Translations under genes and position numbers: made by a program | NCBI GenBank assembly: GCA_020746875.1 | Contig: JAGTJL010000012.1 | Location: 372,001 to 436,000 of the forward strand | Source of the DNA: Rhexocercosporidium sp. MPI-PUGE-AT-0058 | Taxonomy: Eukaryota; Ascomycota; Leotiomycetes; Helotiales | Length of the DNA stretch: 64,000 nt | Reading direction: 5' to 3' | Notes under the pieces: model-generated | What the model was told of the DNA's origin: nothing | Seen by the model: the letters and a program-made list of their open reading frames with translations, nothing else | The model's database searches: none | Shown: positions 47,585 through 58,502 of the stretch, one piece after another | Numbering within the stretch: position 1 is the first letter of the stretch | Layout of the letters: each line of letters begins with the position of its first letter

Positions 47585-48804
47585 TAATTACTTAGGACTG
47601 GTGGCGATGATTAAGCCGACAGTCCAAGGACCCTTCACAACTTCTTCAAATCTCGACCGTCACAAGCATCCTTCGCTACGCAACGCACCTATCCTCTGTT
47701 GGGAATCTTCGACAAACTATCCTTCAGGTTTTTGAACGGAGCTCTTTGCTTTAACGCACCTATCCCCAGAATCACCTCCGATTCGTCCGATTCGTTAAGA
47801 GAGCCCCTCAGCGGTGCTTGTGTTCGATTTCGACTTTGTCGCTATTACTATATTAATTTAGATATGATGAACTCACTGCATTAACGGCATTTGGTAAGAC
47901 ATACCCTGTACGAGTAGATTGTTAGATAGATTGCGCCAAACGAATAATCGTCAATAACTAGGCCCTTGTGAGAGGTGCCGACAAGATGCCATATTCTTGT
48001 GTAGTGCTGCTATAGTTGCGTGATCACGCTCATCCGTCTGCACAGCCTTTACGAGGTACTAGAGGTTTTGACATCAGCGCATATCAAAACTCTTAAGGAG
48101 TTGGAAGCCAGACTTACATGAACGAGGATGATTCCGCCAAAACTATGCGCAATGAAGAGTGGTCTCTCTCTCAGCTAATCAATGCTTGAATTAGCAAGGC
48201 AACTAGATATCAACGATCTGTGCCCTCGTACCCCCTTTGTGTTCCTTACCCTCTTTAAAACTAAAAATTTAGCTCATTTGAGCCAGGTGAGCAGTTCAAT
48301 AGCAGATCCGTAGTCGTTGGGATATCTTTAATATTGACATTCTTATATCCCTTCCCTGCCACAGTAGCATCTTCAACCTGTGCGATTGAGAGATGGCCTG
48401 AATATCCTTGAAGAAAATCTAAGTTGAGGGACAACCCACGAAGCTGTAGATGTAGTGATGGCGTCGTTAATGTAATCGATTGGTTGTAGGGGAGAGGACG
48501 CGTACAAATTTGAAGTGGGGTCGCTGTCGTGCTCGCTTGAAGATTTAATAAGCCACACTGCGGAACGAAAGTACTTCCATAATTACAATATTATAATAGC
48601 GTATTCTATCTTCTGAACTTTTGCAAACCCTTCCCTCTATCTTATGCCCGGTAACATCTCCAGGGACCGGGACCGGATATTCCTAACAATTTGTCTAGGT
48701 AAAACGCCGAGTACTTTTGCCCTCCAGCCACGTTTAAAACAGCAAAAAATAAACCAGAACAACATTCCCAGACCCACCGACTGACACAGGTATGTCATCG
48801 CAAC
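47585..48804. other. Intergenic stretch without a supported gene
   Basis: Only short frames. An ACGCACCTATCC motif occurs twice (near 47680 and 47755). A minus-strand frame at 48373-48558 could be an isolated exon but has no supporting signals. Confidence 0.45.
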
Positions 48805-48885
48805 TAACAAAGAAGCCGACAGAAGATTGGCAAGTCCACCCTAGAATATGGTGGATAGCATACCGGAAAACCTGATCGAATCTGT
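48805..48885 (-). pseudogene. MEM2 fragment
   Basis: About 80 bp align with 49660-49740, the first membrane segment of MEM2-B, in the same orientation and with several substitutions. The rest of the gene is absent on both sides, so this is a scrap of a third copy lying directly downstream of MEM2-B. Confidence 0.7.
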
Positions 48886-48930
48886 CTGGCAGCTGGCCTA
48901 ATCACCACCACCAGGACTAAGTAAAATTAG

Positions 48931-49905
48931 CTATGAGTATAAACAGGGGAATGCGTGTACATACGCTGGACCAGCACCACTACAGCTACCGTCGCAATTT
49001 TCGGGATTTGGACAATTGGTGTTAGGGCATGAATCTTCGAGTGGTTCTGATGTAGTTGCTCGTGTATGCGGCCATACGACTCCAAGAAGCATCCTGACTG
49101 ATCAGCAATCACATGTAACATAGAAAAGCTTTTGAAGAACTCACAAAATGAGGGCTGCTATGGTAACCTCTGCTCCGCCTCCATTAGCGTCCCCAACAGC
49201 AGATAATGCAATGGTTCCAAGCAGCAGAATAAACAAGCTCATCCCAACCTTCCTTGACAGAGATTGACGACCCATGCGTTTACCAACGTGACCGAGAGTC
49301 CAGGCCAATGTCACGGTCAGTGCCAGGCTCCAGAGAGACATAATTGATCCATTGGCGAACTCAGAACGTTGTGTTGGGAATGCATGGGCATACGGTGCAA
49401 GGCTGAGCATAATGAAGAAACGTATTCCAGGAGTGTCCAGAAGCCTGGTCAAGACTGAACCGATACGACGATATATGACTCCCAAGCTTCCGCCGGCTTG
49501 GTTGACGGCAATGATTTGACGATTCGAGAGTGCGAAGGATTCGACGTTCCCACACCCGCTGACTGACACAGCATCTCCAATGTAATAACAGTAATCGATT
49601 GCCAAAGAGCGGATTCCACATACGTGATACACCCACTGGCAGTACTCCCAGATGCTAACAGAGCCGCCCAACAGAAGATTGGCAAGTTCACCCCAGAATA
49701 TGACGGATAGCATACTGAAAAACTTGATAAAGTATTGGTGCCGCTGTTCGGTTTGAGGAAGGACTGTGGGCTCGTCGTCTTGACCGTGAAGCGTCTGTAT
49801 CCGCCCTGCGATTTTGTTTACTTGTGAACGTCGCACGACGTACATCGCGGAGTCCCACAACCGGGACAGTACTCGATAGAAAGCGTCATTCCGCTCGCGT
49901 TGCAT
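48931..49905 (-). CDS. Membrane protein with C-terminal Cys cluster, copy B (MEM2-B)
   Basis: Model: complement of 48931-49093 joined to 49145-49905; 307 aa. The 51-nt intron has GTGAGT and CAG ends, a CTGAT branch-like motif and the same codon position as in copy A. Residues 1-62 are charged and cytosolic-looking. Membrane segments follow at about 66-85 (SMLSVIFWGELANLLLGG), 158-176 (TPGIRFFIMLSLAPYAHAF), 190-208 (SLWSLALTVTLAWTLGHVG), 222-241 (SLFILLLGTIALSAVGDA) and 246-262. The tail has a Cys cluster, CPNTNCPNPENCDGSC, close to that of copy A. It lies convergently to MEM2-A, about 1.35 kb away. Function unknown. The long N-terminal part has no counterpart in the modelled copy A. Confidence 0.7.
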
Positions 49906-50298
49906 TGGGACTGGTCGGTTTCATTAGCCACACGCATCTCAACTTAACCTGCTCTGCACTCACACAAATCCAAACCCACACCACAATCTTCGGCTTCGGC
50001 AATCATAGGAAGGTTGCATTGGCACTGGTTGTTTTCATTAGCATTGAGGCTGGCAACCATAGGAAGGTTGAATTGGCGGCGACAGAGGGGAGCGGACTGA
50101 CACCTCAACGGCCTGGCAGACACGGTGATCAATTGAGGGCATCGAATCCCGCCGGCTTGGTTGACAGCAATGACTTGACGATTCGAAAGACTTGGAGAGA
50201 GGTATATCGAATCCCCGTAGGAGTCTTGCTTCTTGGGAGGCAATTTAGATTTTTTGTTCATGAGTGTGTAAGTACTTCAGTTTCAAATGAGACAAATG
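49906..50298 (-). pseudogene. Degenerate MEM2-related repeats
   Basis: A 45-bp stretch at about 50148-50200 repeats the MEM2-B sequence at 49489-49544 (LSNRQVIAVNQAGG in translation). The short motif around the MEM2-B start codon (TTGCATTGG then ACTGGT and TTTCATTAGC) recurs near 50013. These look like partial tandem duplications of the gene that have decayed. An open frame of 105 codons crosses them but is probably not a gene. Confidence 0.5.
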
Positions 50299-50300
50299 TA

Positions 50301-52116
50301 ACGTCCCACCCCACCATTCCGCCCACCCCCCCATTCCGCCCACCTCGCGTAATATCAGCACTCTCTATTCAATACTTAATAATTCTATTCTACGTCAACT
50401 TCTATACAAGATTTTATAGAGTCAGAATCTCCTTTTGATTCTAGTTCTATAGATGTAATTTGACGATCCCCAGCCGCAATTTGAGCCGCTTGAATAGCAC
50501 GTGTTGTCGTAAACTTGGAATTTGGGCTAGTTTGGACTTTCCTCCTTTTCCTTGGCTTTAACTGCTTTAATCGCTCTTTTAACTTTTTAATTCTTATATT
50601 TGCCTTTCCTAATTCGTAATCCTTTTCATCAAATCCTTTTATAATCTTCTTAAAGAGTAAACGCTACGTCGGATGCTAATCATGTGATTCGCTTGCCAAA
50701 GTGCGTATTTGTAAACGAAGATCTTTCGCAGCTTTAGGAGTCTGTAACTGAATAGAAGTGCTAGAAGGCTCGAGAGGTGGTGTTGCTACTCTCTGAGACT
50801 CTTGGAGAGCTGGGGCTGTCGATTTATTACTATTTTCTAGCAATAACGGGCTCATTAAGGGTTTCGCCAGAGATACCGGCCATAATCCACTAGCTCTCCA
50901 CCTAAATTTAATATTAGAAGGAGTGACAGTATCTCGGCGTGCTTTTTAATAGCAAAGAAGGAAATTGCGCTTACCAATTAGCGTGTAATCGATTAAAGAA
51001 CTCAATTTATATAGTTCCTTCCGGTAAGCACGCTTTAGCGCAGAGAAAACCGTTAAATCCAAGGGTTGTAAGACGTGTGACGTATGTGTGAGTAAATACA
51101 ATAAAAATATATTGTTTTCAAGGCACTTCTAAAGGAATTCCGTAGTCTTATGGCTCCCGTGGCCGTCTAGAATAAGGAGTCTTACTGAATGATTACGTGG
51201 ATCCGTCTAAGGGATGAATACCTTCACCAGCCATTTAAGAGCCGTCTCGTTAGTCGTCCATCTATTATCGGTTGTAGTAAAGTGCCAGTCGTTGAATACG
51301 TCTAATTGAGACGGAAACCACTGTTGCTGCACCGATTTTCCTTTGTAAATTACAAGAGGTTGTGTAGAGACCCTTGTAGCAAAGATGCACTTAATGATTG
51401 ACGTCTAAGTACGTGAGCTAGGCTGTTTTCCTTGAATTTTACGCTTTTTAGCGTGCACTATAATAAAACCATTTAAACCATAACCTTCCATGATGCCAGT
51501 CTCGTCCATATTCTATCGTTGACTCGCTGGAATAGCCTTAATAGCTGGAATCTCTAATTTTTGGAACCAAGGCTTAATAACATCGGAACAAGCGCCATTG
51601 ACACGTATAGAATCGACGTATATCTACTTCTTCGTCTTCAGAATAGGATTCCGTGTCAAAAACCTAGAAATCTAGTGTTTTCCAAGTGGTAGATGATCTC
51701 CTTGAAGAGCTAGAAGACGCTCTCCAAAAACCCTGATCTATGCATGCGTAACTCCACGACCAAGAGACTCTTGAGTCAAAACCTAATTAGTCAATCGACT
51801 CTCTACTAAGGTAGGTAGCCTTTGTAAGTAACTAGCGGCTTCCTTATAAGATAACGTCGTTGTATTACGGCCACGAAGGGTAGACCTTGGAACACCTCAT
51901 TTAAGCGATGCCTTCCGCAATGACTTGCCGTTTGCGATCTCTGTAAGCGCACACATGATGTCGTACTCGGTATATTGAGGCTTTATGATGAGGACAAATC
52001 GTATTCCAAATTTGAAAAGAATTGATTAAAGAATCAAGGAGTAATTAATTATTTAAGTTAGTGGGTAGATATAGCGGTGAGTTAAGCGAGGTGGGCGGAA
52101 TGGTGGGGTGGGACGT
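50301..52116 (-). mobile_element. Fot1/pogo-type DNA transposon copy 2, 1,816 bp, TA duplication
   Basis: Terminal inverted repeats ACGTCCCACCCCACCATTCC at 50301 and its complement ending at 52116 are flanked by TA on both sides (50299-50300 and 52117-52118). The inner part of the repeat (CCATTCCGCCCACC) is duplicated at the left end. The element encodes one transposase on the minus strand. It is much less mutated than copy 1 (9210-12821) and has diverged terminal repeats, so the two are related sub-families rather than recent sisters. Confidence 0.95.
50440..51995 (-). pseudogene. Fot1/pogo transposase, broken by a few stops
   Basis: The minus-strand translation starts with a CENP-B/Psq-type helix-turn-helix (YTEYDIMCALTEIANGKSLR, about 51990-51900). 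The DDE catalytic core carries NMDETGIMEGYGLNG (about 51515-51470), NRWTTNETALKWL, then LLILDGHGSHKTTEF (about 51185-51140) and HVLQPLDLTVFSALKRAY (about 51080-51020). These are the hallmarks of Fot1/pogo transposases, which cut and paste at TA. Several in-frame TAG/TAA codons interrupt it, for example just after PSSRT and after KVFIP, so it is not functional as it stands. The frame is otherwise continuous. Confidence 0.9.
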
Positions 52117-52141
52117 TACCCCTCGCCATGCCTTCCGCTTG

Positions 52142-52214
52142 ACTCACCGCCTGGCAGAACTTCACCAATCAAAGAGCCACATCCACCAATTTCTTGTTCT
52201 GCCACAGGCGGTGA
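52142..52214. repeat. Imperfect inverted repeat, about 18-20 bp arms
   Basis: CTCACCGCCTGGCAGAAC (about 52142-52159) is matched by the reverse complement of 52195-52214 with a two-base insertion. It lies just outside the Fot1-type element. It may be ends of a small non-autonomous element or chance. Confidence 0.5.
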
Positions 52215-52253
52215 GCGCGAAAGCATTAATCCTTTCAGCGCTGCATTTCTAGA

Positions 52254-52329
52254 GCCGCATCCCACCAAGGAATTCCCGCAGCCGCATCCCACCAACGAAT
52301 TCCCGCAGCCCGCATCCCACCAAGGAAAT
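52254..52329. repeat. 27-bp tandem repeat, 2.8 units
   Basis: GCCGCATCCCACCAAGGAAT followed by TCCCGCA is repeated at 52254, 52281 and (with one extra C, truncated) 52308. The first two units differ at a single base. No function is apparent. Confidence 0.9.
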
Positions 52330-52809
52330 CTCTCTAGCGAGCGGTTCGTCGCACAACCCAGACCACTCCGGGTGAGCGGCAATGGCCCGAGCATTGGATA
52401 GGGTTGCAGATGCTTCTGATGTTGTCGACGCGAGGGGCGGTGCCTTCAGCGAGTAGTATGACGGAGAAGGAACTCATTAATCCTTACGACTTCGCATTTG
52501 CTGATGTATTTGCCAACAAACGACGCGGGAGGGTTCCATGATGTAGCGCCAAGGTGACAGGGATCTAACGCATTTCGCCTGCAGCCGCGCACTACTTTAA
52601 GAAGTCGAAATTGTTGCTCTATTACCATTCTTCGTTCCTGGCGTCCCGCGCGACCAATCTTCGAGCCATTTAAAACCTCTTCTCGTAAGTGAAGGCTACT
52701 GAATCATACGACAGTGCTGACAGACCTAGATCCAAGACTAAAAAGACGAAGCTACAACTCCCAAGACCAGGCCCTGCCCCTACGCTACTCTCAACCAGCG
52801 TGTTGATTT
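52330..52809. other. 5' flank of MEM1-B, duplicated from or to MEM1-A
   Basis: From about 52630 the sequence matches the MEM1-A upstream region (42420-42628), including ATTCTTCGTTCCTGGCG-like and CTCGTAAGTG motifs. The duplication therefore carried promoter and leader along with the gene. Confidence 0.6.
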
Positions 52810-53454
52810 ATGTCGAGGAAGAACAAAGGTGGCGATGGAACTATTACGCACACGAAGAGGAATACTGTGCCTGCCACAGGGTCTCGGGAAACCGCCGTGG
52901 CCAATATCAAGAGCGAAGACAGAGGAGAAGTAGAGCACAGGAGACAGGCGGCGATAAAGCAGCTTTCTTGGGCTTCGGCGCGGTTTCTCTTAGCTGTTGC
53001 TATCATTGTCCAAGCTATTTGTGCTCTTTTCATCAGTCAATACGATCCGTCGCACTCGGGACTAGTCATGCACAAATTACCTAAATCCGTTTGTATCCCT
53101 TCACTGGTTAGTATTGCGCTATATCATTCTGAGATTCCTCCTGATCCTTGAAGTTAGGCCCCCTCATGTTCGTGGAAGCTCGAAATTCCAAGCGCGATCC
53201 TTGATCCATCCTCCTTTGTCTTTATCAACTGTCTGACTGTTTACGGCCTATCTGTTATACTTTTATGCGACGCTCAAAAGGATGATCAGTATCAGCATCA
53301 TATACTTGGTTTGGGCTTTTTCGGTGGCATTGTCGTGACTGGTACCATGGCAGTCAATAAGGGCGCCCTGTCGCCACTGAAAGACTACATGCCGGCGGTC
53401 ATTACTCTGACCATACTTGCGAGTCTCTTTATGCATTCTATCCTCCGGCGTTGA
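52810..53454 (+). CDS. Multi-pass membrane protein of unknown function, copy B (MEM1-B)
   Basis: Model: join 52810-53106, 53158-53454; 197 aa. The 51-nt intron (GTTAGT to GTTAG) sits at the same place as in MEM1-A, and exon 1 has the same length (297 nt). Basic hydrophilic N-terminus (MSRKNKGGDG start), then the same four membrane segments, for example RFLLAVAIIVQAICALFIS, FVFINCLTVYGLSVILL, ILGLGFFGGIVVTGTMAV and YMPAVITLTILASLFMHSIL. It ends 17 residues earlier than copy A because a TGG codon is TGA here. Many differences between the copies are conservative, as expected for a protein under selection. No family recognised. Confidence 0.75.
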
Positions 53455-55512
53455 GTGCACCTACAAGATCATCAGCCTCTCATTCTTGTCTCATTTGTAT
53501 CGTATAGCCTATACTTCGTATTCTAACCTTCTCGGCGCGTCCGTCACTCGCTACGTTGATCGTCTTGCAACACTCTTCTAGGCTCTCATTACCGACTCGG
53601 ACCATTTTCCTATGCCTTTTCAGGATCGAATCAAGGTATAGGGCAACAAGTCAAATGTACATAGTTTTTATTGTACGTGAATCCAAAACACATCCCTGTA
53701 GCAAGCAGAATTTGGTTATGGACATATGAAAGTATTGTTGGCAACAATAAATGTTTTGACGACCTAATTAACGGTTAAGGTTACGCTGACAGGCTAAACC
53801 ATTCTAAGGCATTTCAGGAACACAATATCACGTGATTATTCACATCGTGTGGCTTTCGTTCCCCACTTCACCGTGTTATTATGGCCAGCGAAACCCCTCT
53901 ACTACTGTGCCTGAGTTGGCTTCTATCTACGTCTTGTACATATCCGTATCGCGAAGTACCCTGCTTGTGTCTTTGCTTGTCTAGTTCATTGGCAGCCGCT
54001 TCTGCTATCCATCTTGCGTCAATGTACCTTCAGTCTGCTGATACCGCCCTCCCTCCTCCAACTCCTTGCTACCCTTGAAAATTCCAAGCTTTTTGACTCC
54101 GTCCAAACCCAGCATCGTTAGATCGCGTATATGGATCAAATACCCGCAAATCTGGGTGGTTGAGGGTAGGCCGGATCATGCTCAACCCGTTTTGTGTGTG
54201 GTGATTCCATTTCGATGTCTTGCGCTGCAATAGCTCTATCGGAGGGGGTGGCCGCATGTGTGGACAAGGCACTTGTAGTCGGTGGTGGTGCTAAGAGAGG
54301 CGGGGAGAGACGCATCTTAGCTTCCGTTCTGTATGTGGTGACAGTATCTGTGCACCAGCTCACGGGCGTACTGACATCATTGGGGGGAGACTGATCGACT
54401 AATAGTGTGGGCAGCACTTCTTAGCCTGATGTTGAGAGGTGCAGGAGCTTCCTCTCGTGTCCTGTGTGTGGGTGATGTGTCGGGCATCGAGATCGAATAG
54501 GTTGGTCGTTGTCATTGGCTTGAACTTTTCGCGGCCTTCGGGCTTCGTGTCGTTGATTGAGGCTTCTCGGTCAATAGTGAAACGTACGGCGTATTTTGCT
54601 GTGTAATGATATCAGGCTCCTATGTGACAATACTGATGAGTGCGCAGTCTTCTGTGTAACGAGAGATGCGCGGGATTCTCGCGCTTGCGTGTGGACGTCA
54701 TAGGTGTCCTTTCAGGTTGGTCAGAACTCGCACCACACTGACCTGGATCACCCATGAGGGTAGATTATGGCCCAGAGGGCAAGTTCTAACCGTCCTAAGG
54801 GACTTTCGGGGTGCTTTGGGCAGTGATTTCCAAAAATTTGGTTCGGGCTTTTTGTGATGTTAGGCTCAGTCTTCCATGGGCCTGTCGGCCTTGATGCCTA
54901 AGGCCCATAACCAACAGGCTTGCATATGCCCTAATTGTGACCAGTTGAACGGAAATTGGTATCTTTTCCCTTCTTCGTCCTTCAAGTCTAATGACATTAT
55001 ACTCTGATTACGAGTACATTGAGCTTGTACAACTTCAATTTATTTTGCCCGGGGGACTCTGGATAAGACGCTTCTAGGAGGGACTTGACTTTGTGACATG
55101 TCATCTATCTCTTAGGTTCGTGCATAGAGTTGTTTGTCGACTCCCTCCAAGCCCCACGAAGAAGTGCAGAGCCTTGCACAACATATCACCACGTTGCGCA
55201 TGGTAAGCCATGTAATTTGCATAACAGTCAACTGACCATTTACAGAATTCGTGAGGTGTATTCGTGCCCGAAGCACCCCATTTGAGGTCCATTCAGGAGT
55301 TAGGCTGCCCACTCACATCGGCGAGCTCTATCCCCAGGACACCATAACGCCAGGTCTTCCTGAATCAACCGATACATCCTTTGGCCATGCCAAGATTCTT
55401 TTCTTTCTCTGCTATAAGAGGCGGCGATGCAGACAATAAACTCGAAGCACAGTCGTCGCAAGGCTGCGAAGCAATTATATTACCCTCCTCTAATAAACAA
55501 GTTTATCAGGCT
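53455..55512. other. Intergenic stretch, possible decayed minus-strand ORF
   Basis: No intact gene is supported. On the minus strand, 54272 to about 53880 can be read in one frame with two internal stops (TLNHPDLRVFDPYTRSND, later ARWIAEAAANELDKQRHKQG), which may be a pseudogene of unknown type. Elsewhere only short frames occur. The segment just after MEM1-B (to about 53500) still resembles the MEM1-A 3' flank. Confidence 0.35.
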
Positions 55513-57309
55513 ATGGATCCACTAAGCTTGACAGTCGCAACAATTACATTGGCAGGGGCCAGCGTAACGACAGCCTCGTCTGTTAACAACTTTTGCACCA
55601 ATTACCGGGAAGCAGAGAAGCAAGGCGCTCACGTAAAACATCAACGAGTACAACTTCAAAGGAACCGTACGCAGCTGAGCAATCTTTCTCCAGAACTGAG
55701 GCATAATGTCCTCTTGACACAGCCACTAGCAGATCTTGAAGCTGCTATTCCACATGAATTAAAGACTAGCAGAAGAAGGGACAAATTACGCTGGGCAGCA
55801 GGTCGCAAAAGTTCAACAGGAGGAGAGATTGCACGACTCAAGGAAACCGAGAATTCCACTATCTTTGCCTTGGTACTGACTGCTCTGGAAGAAATGTAAG
55901 TACAGTTACCGACTGACCGACTTATTAGACTACAATGTCGATCTAACTCTTCAAAAGAGGCAGAATCAAGGAGACACTCTCTACGGTTGAAGGAAGCCTC
56001 TCTGCGATACAAACAAGCGTTGCAAGTCATGATGCCACGTCCAACTCTCATGCCATTTACCAGCAAAAGTCTACAGCGGACCTACTTGATCTATTGTCTT
56101 ACACCTTGGCAATCGCTCACCCTCGATCGAATCGATATGTGGGCTCCAAGATACACTGGAGCAAGTGGCTCAACCGATACTTTGGAATGAAAGCAAGTCT
56201 GATAGTCTCTCGAGGAGACTTTCATAATACTTACACCATGTTTTTCCGCTGGCCTCTTATTTGGACCAGGGTAATCACTGGGCGTATGACTATCCATGGA
56301 TTATGGCCGAATCGCCTGTCGATGTCTCTCCGTCCCCTGCAAATCATTTCTTACGAATCACCTATCATTGAGGCTTGCAAAAACAACGATTTGGGCGTGA
56401 TCCAAGAGCTTTTTGCCACTGACAAAGCACACCCTAATGATACCACTCCCGATAATCTCACACTCCTACGTGTACGTCCCGTTTCTTAGCGCGCCGATAC
56501 TAGAGACTTACCAATATCAAGTTCGCAATACGTGCAGGCCACGATGCGGTTGTCAAGATACTGCTTGAGCAGGGAGCCGACCCAAATATAACGTTCGGAG
56601 CAAGAGAAACGTGAGAAATCCCGGTGAACAGTATCGTAATCTTCTAAACTAATGCAGGAGCCCTTTAAACAATGCTTTCCTATGCGGCTACGCCGAAATA
56701 ATTCGCATTCTTCTGAATGCCGGCGCAGACCTGGAGTACGTGAATAGTCGCACATGGACATCATTATCTTATCTCTGGGACCCAGAACTTCCAAACCACA
56801 CTTGCACCCCAGAGATCCTTGACATATGCCTCGAGAAGCAATTCTACAGCTGGGATCATGCCGACACTATGGGCTGGACGCCTATCCACAGGGCAGCCGC
56901 ATTTGGCGAGGGTCATCATATCCGGAAACTCCGTTCTTTGGGCATGGTGAACTTTGACCGACACACCATTTATACCCACTGGCTCCCTATCCAATGTGCG
57001 GCAAGATACGGCAACGTTTCAACCTTCAACGCTCTCATGGAATCATTCCCCCTTAGATTATTGCTGCATTTAAAAGACAGTAGAGGTTGGACACTCCTCC
57101 ATCTTGCGGCTCAAAGTGGCTCAGGCGAACTAATAAGTCAACTTCTGGAACGATGTGCTGACCCAAACGCCCTCTCGGATCCGGCAAGTATGTTCGTTCC
57201 TGGGGATCTGGAATACAAAGAGTTGACCCCGGGAACTATTGCGGAACATTACGGTCATGGCCGCGCCTATGCTGACGCTTTGAGAATGGCTGGTTACACA
57301 GGAAGTTAA
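55513..57309 (+). CDS. Ankyrin-repeat protein with fungal STAND-type N-terminal domain
   Basis: Model: join 55513-55895, 55958-56471, 56522-56610, 56658-57309; 545 aa. All three introns (62, 50 and 47 nt) have GT/AG ends and compatible phases, and the first has an ATCTAAC branch site. The start MDPLSLTVATITLAGASV matches the N-terminal domain found on many fungal STAND/NLR-like and ankyrin proteins. That domain runs to about residue 130, with the typical LRWAAG and RLKETENSTIFAL motifs. Ankyrin units follow from about residue 260: AIRAGHDAVVKILLEQGADPN, NNAFLCGYAEIIRILLNAGADLE, TPIHRAAAFGEGHHIRKL and TLLHLAAQSGSGELISQLLE. No NACHT or NB-ARC domain is present. Such proteins are linked to non-self recognition or signalling in fungi; the actual role here is unknown. 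Confidence 0.8.
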
Positions 57310-58439
57310 GCCCGACAAGAGGAAGATATACTTTTGAGCTCCCTTGATATCTGACGGGGAATCCTACGGTGCCCTAAAACTCGATTTTAATTTCGGGCAT
57401 TGCGTCGCATTTACCTTTTAACCTCATGGGAAAAGTAGTACATTACGGCGATAACTGGATTTGTCGAACAAATGCTTTTATGTCGCATTTTCAGCTCCGT
57501 ATTGGCATTCAAGGTCAAATCTTCTCGAAGTCAACTGTCAATTCAAGAGAATCCACATTACTTCTCCTTCGCTGGTGAATAGTCCAGTCATCACGCTGCA
57601 TACAGGACCTGACAATCGAGATGCAGCGGTAACAGTGCCTGGGCAGATCAAATCAAGAAGTAAGGCTCTATCCTCATTCTCATGTCTCTTCTCTCTGACA
57701 ATTTGACGTAGGACAGTCGACGAGGGTGTTGCAAGAATGGTTGGTACTATGGAGAGGTTCGAGCTCATTGGCAGGGGGTTTTGGAGATGGCAGTGCAGCC
57801 GTCGAACACAAAGTGATCGTCCTATTGTACCGTCAAGATGAAGAGCAAAGGAAGTAACGGGGTTGTCATGTCCTGCCCGAGTTGTCGAAGGCAGCCACCC
57901 TTGGCGGTACCTCTTGGAGCTCAGGCTCCTGGCAAAGTTGGAAAAGTGGGTAGAAGAAACGACCTGATCGATGTCTCGGACCCGTACGGCATGCGTTGAG
58001 TGAGTAGGCATCGTTATGAGATTGCACAGTGCCTTGTGATGAAAAGTTGGTATCGAAGGCGTGGTAGATAAGTAGACCGCAGGCTTCTTCGACCGACCTT
58101 AATCTTAAGAACCATGGGAGCCATCCCATCTGCCATCCAAACGAAACGAAACATTCGACAAAAATAAATACTAGACACGATTGTCAGCCAATCGATGCAC
58201 GGCGACATGAAGAGGGAGACACGCTGTCGGTCGCGATTGGCAAATGATGAGCAAAATGTCGGTTCGTCAAGCTTTTGATTGGGGATGACGGCGTGCGCCA
58301 GACGCCCGAAGGAAGTGCATATGAGCTGTGCCTTGGGTCTTCTCCTACAAATGGCAGAGAAAAGGCGGCAGATATCGGTCACGTGATTATATAACCTCAC
58401 CTGATTTGTTGTTGATAGTGACATCTTCAACGAGGCATT
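57310..58439. other. Intergenic stretch without a supported gene
   Basis: Several overlapping frames on the minus strand (57538-58011, 58014-58445) lack domains and convincing splice signals. Nothing firm can be called. From 58440 the sequence is duplicated from 38815 onward. Confidence 0.4.
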
Positions 58440-58502
58440 GGCCACAATTCAGCAGCCAGCCGGAATTTCTCGACTACTCCCAATTATTTCCACGCGCTCG
58501 AG

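Noticed and set aside
53881..54078. 65-codon frame with a hydrophobic, Cys-containing start resembling a small secreted protein
   Set aside because: It is antisense to a longer decayed frame, lacks a convincing cleavage site and has no paralog here.
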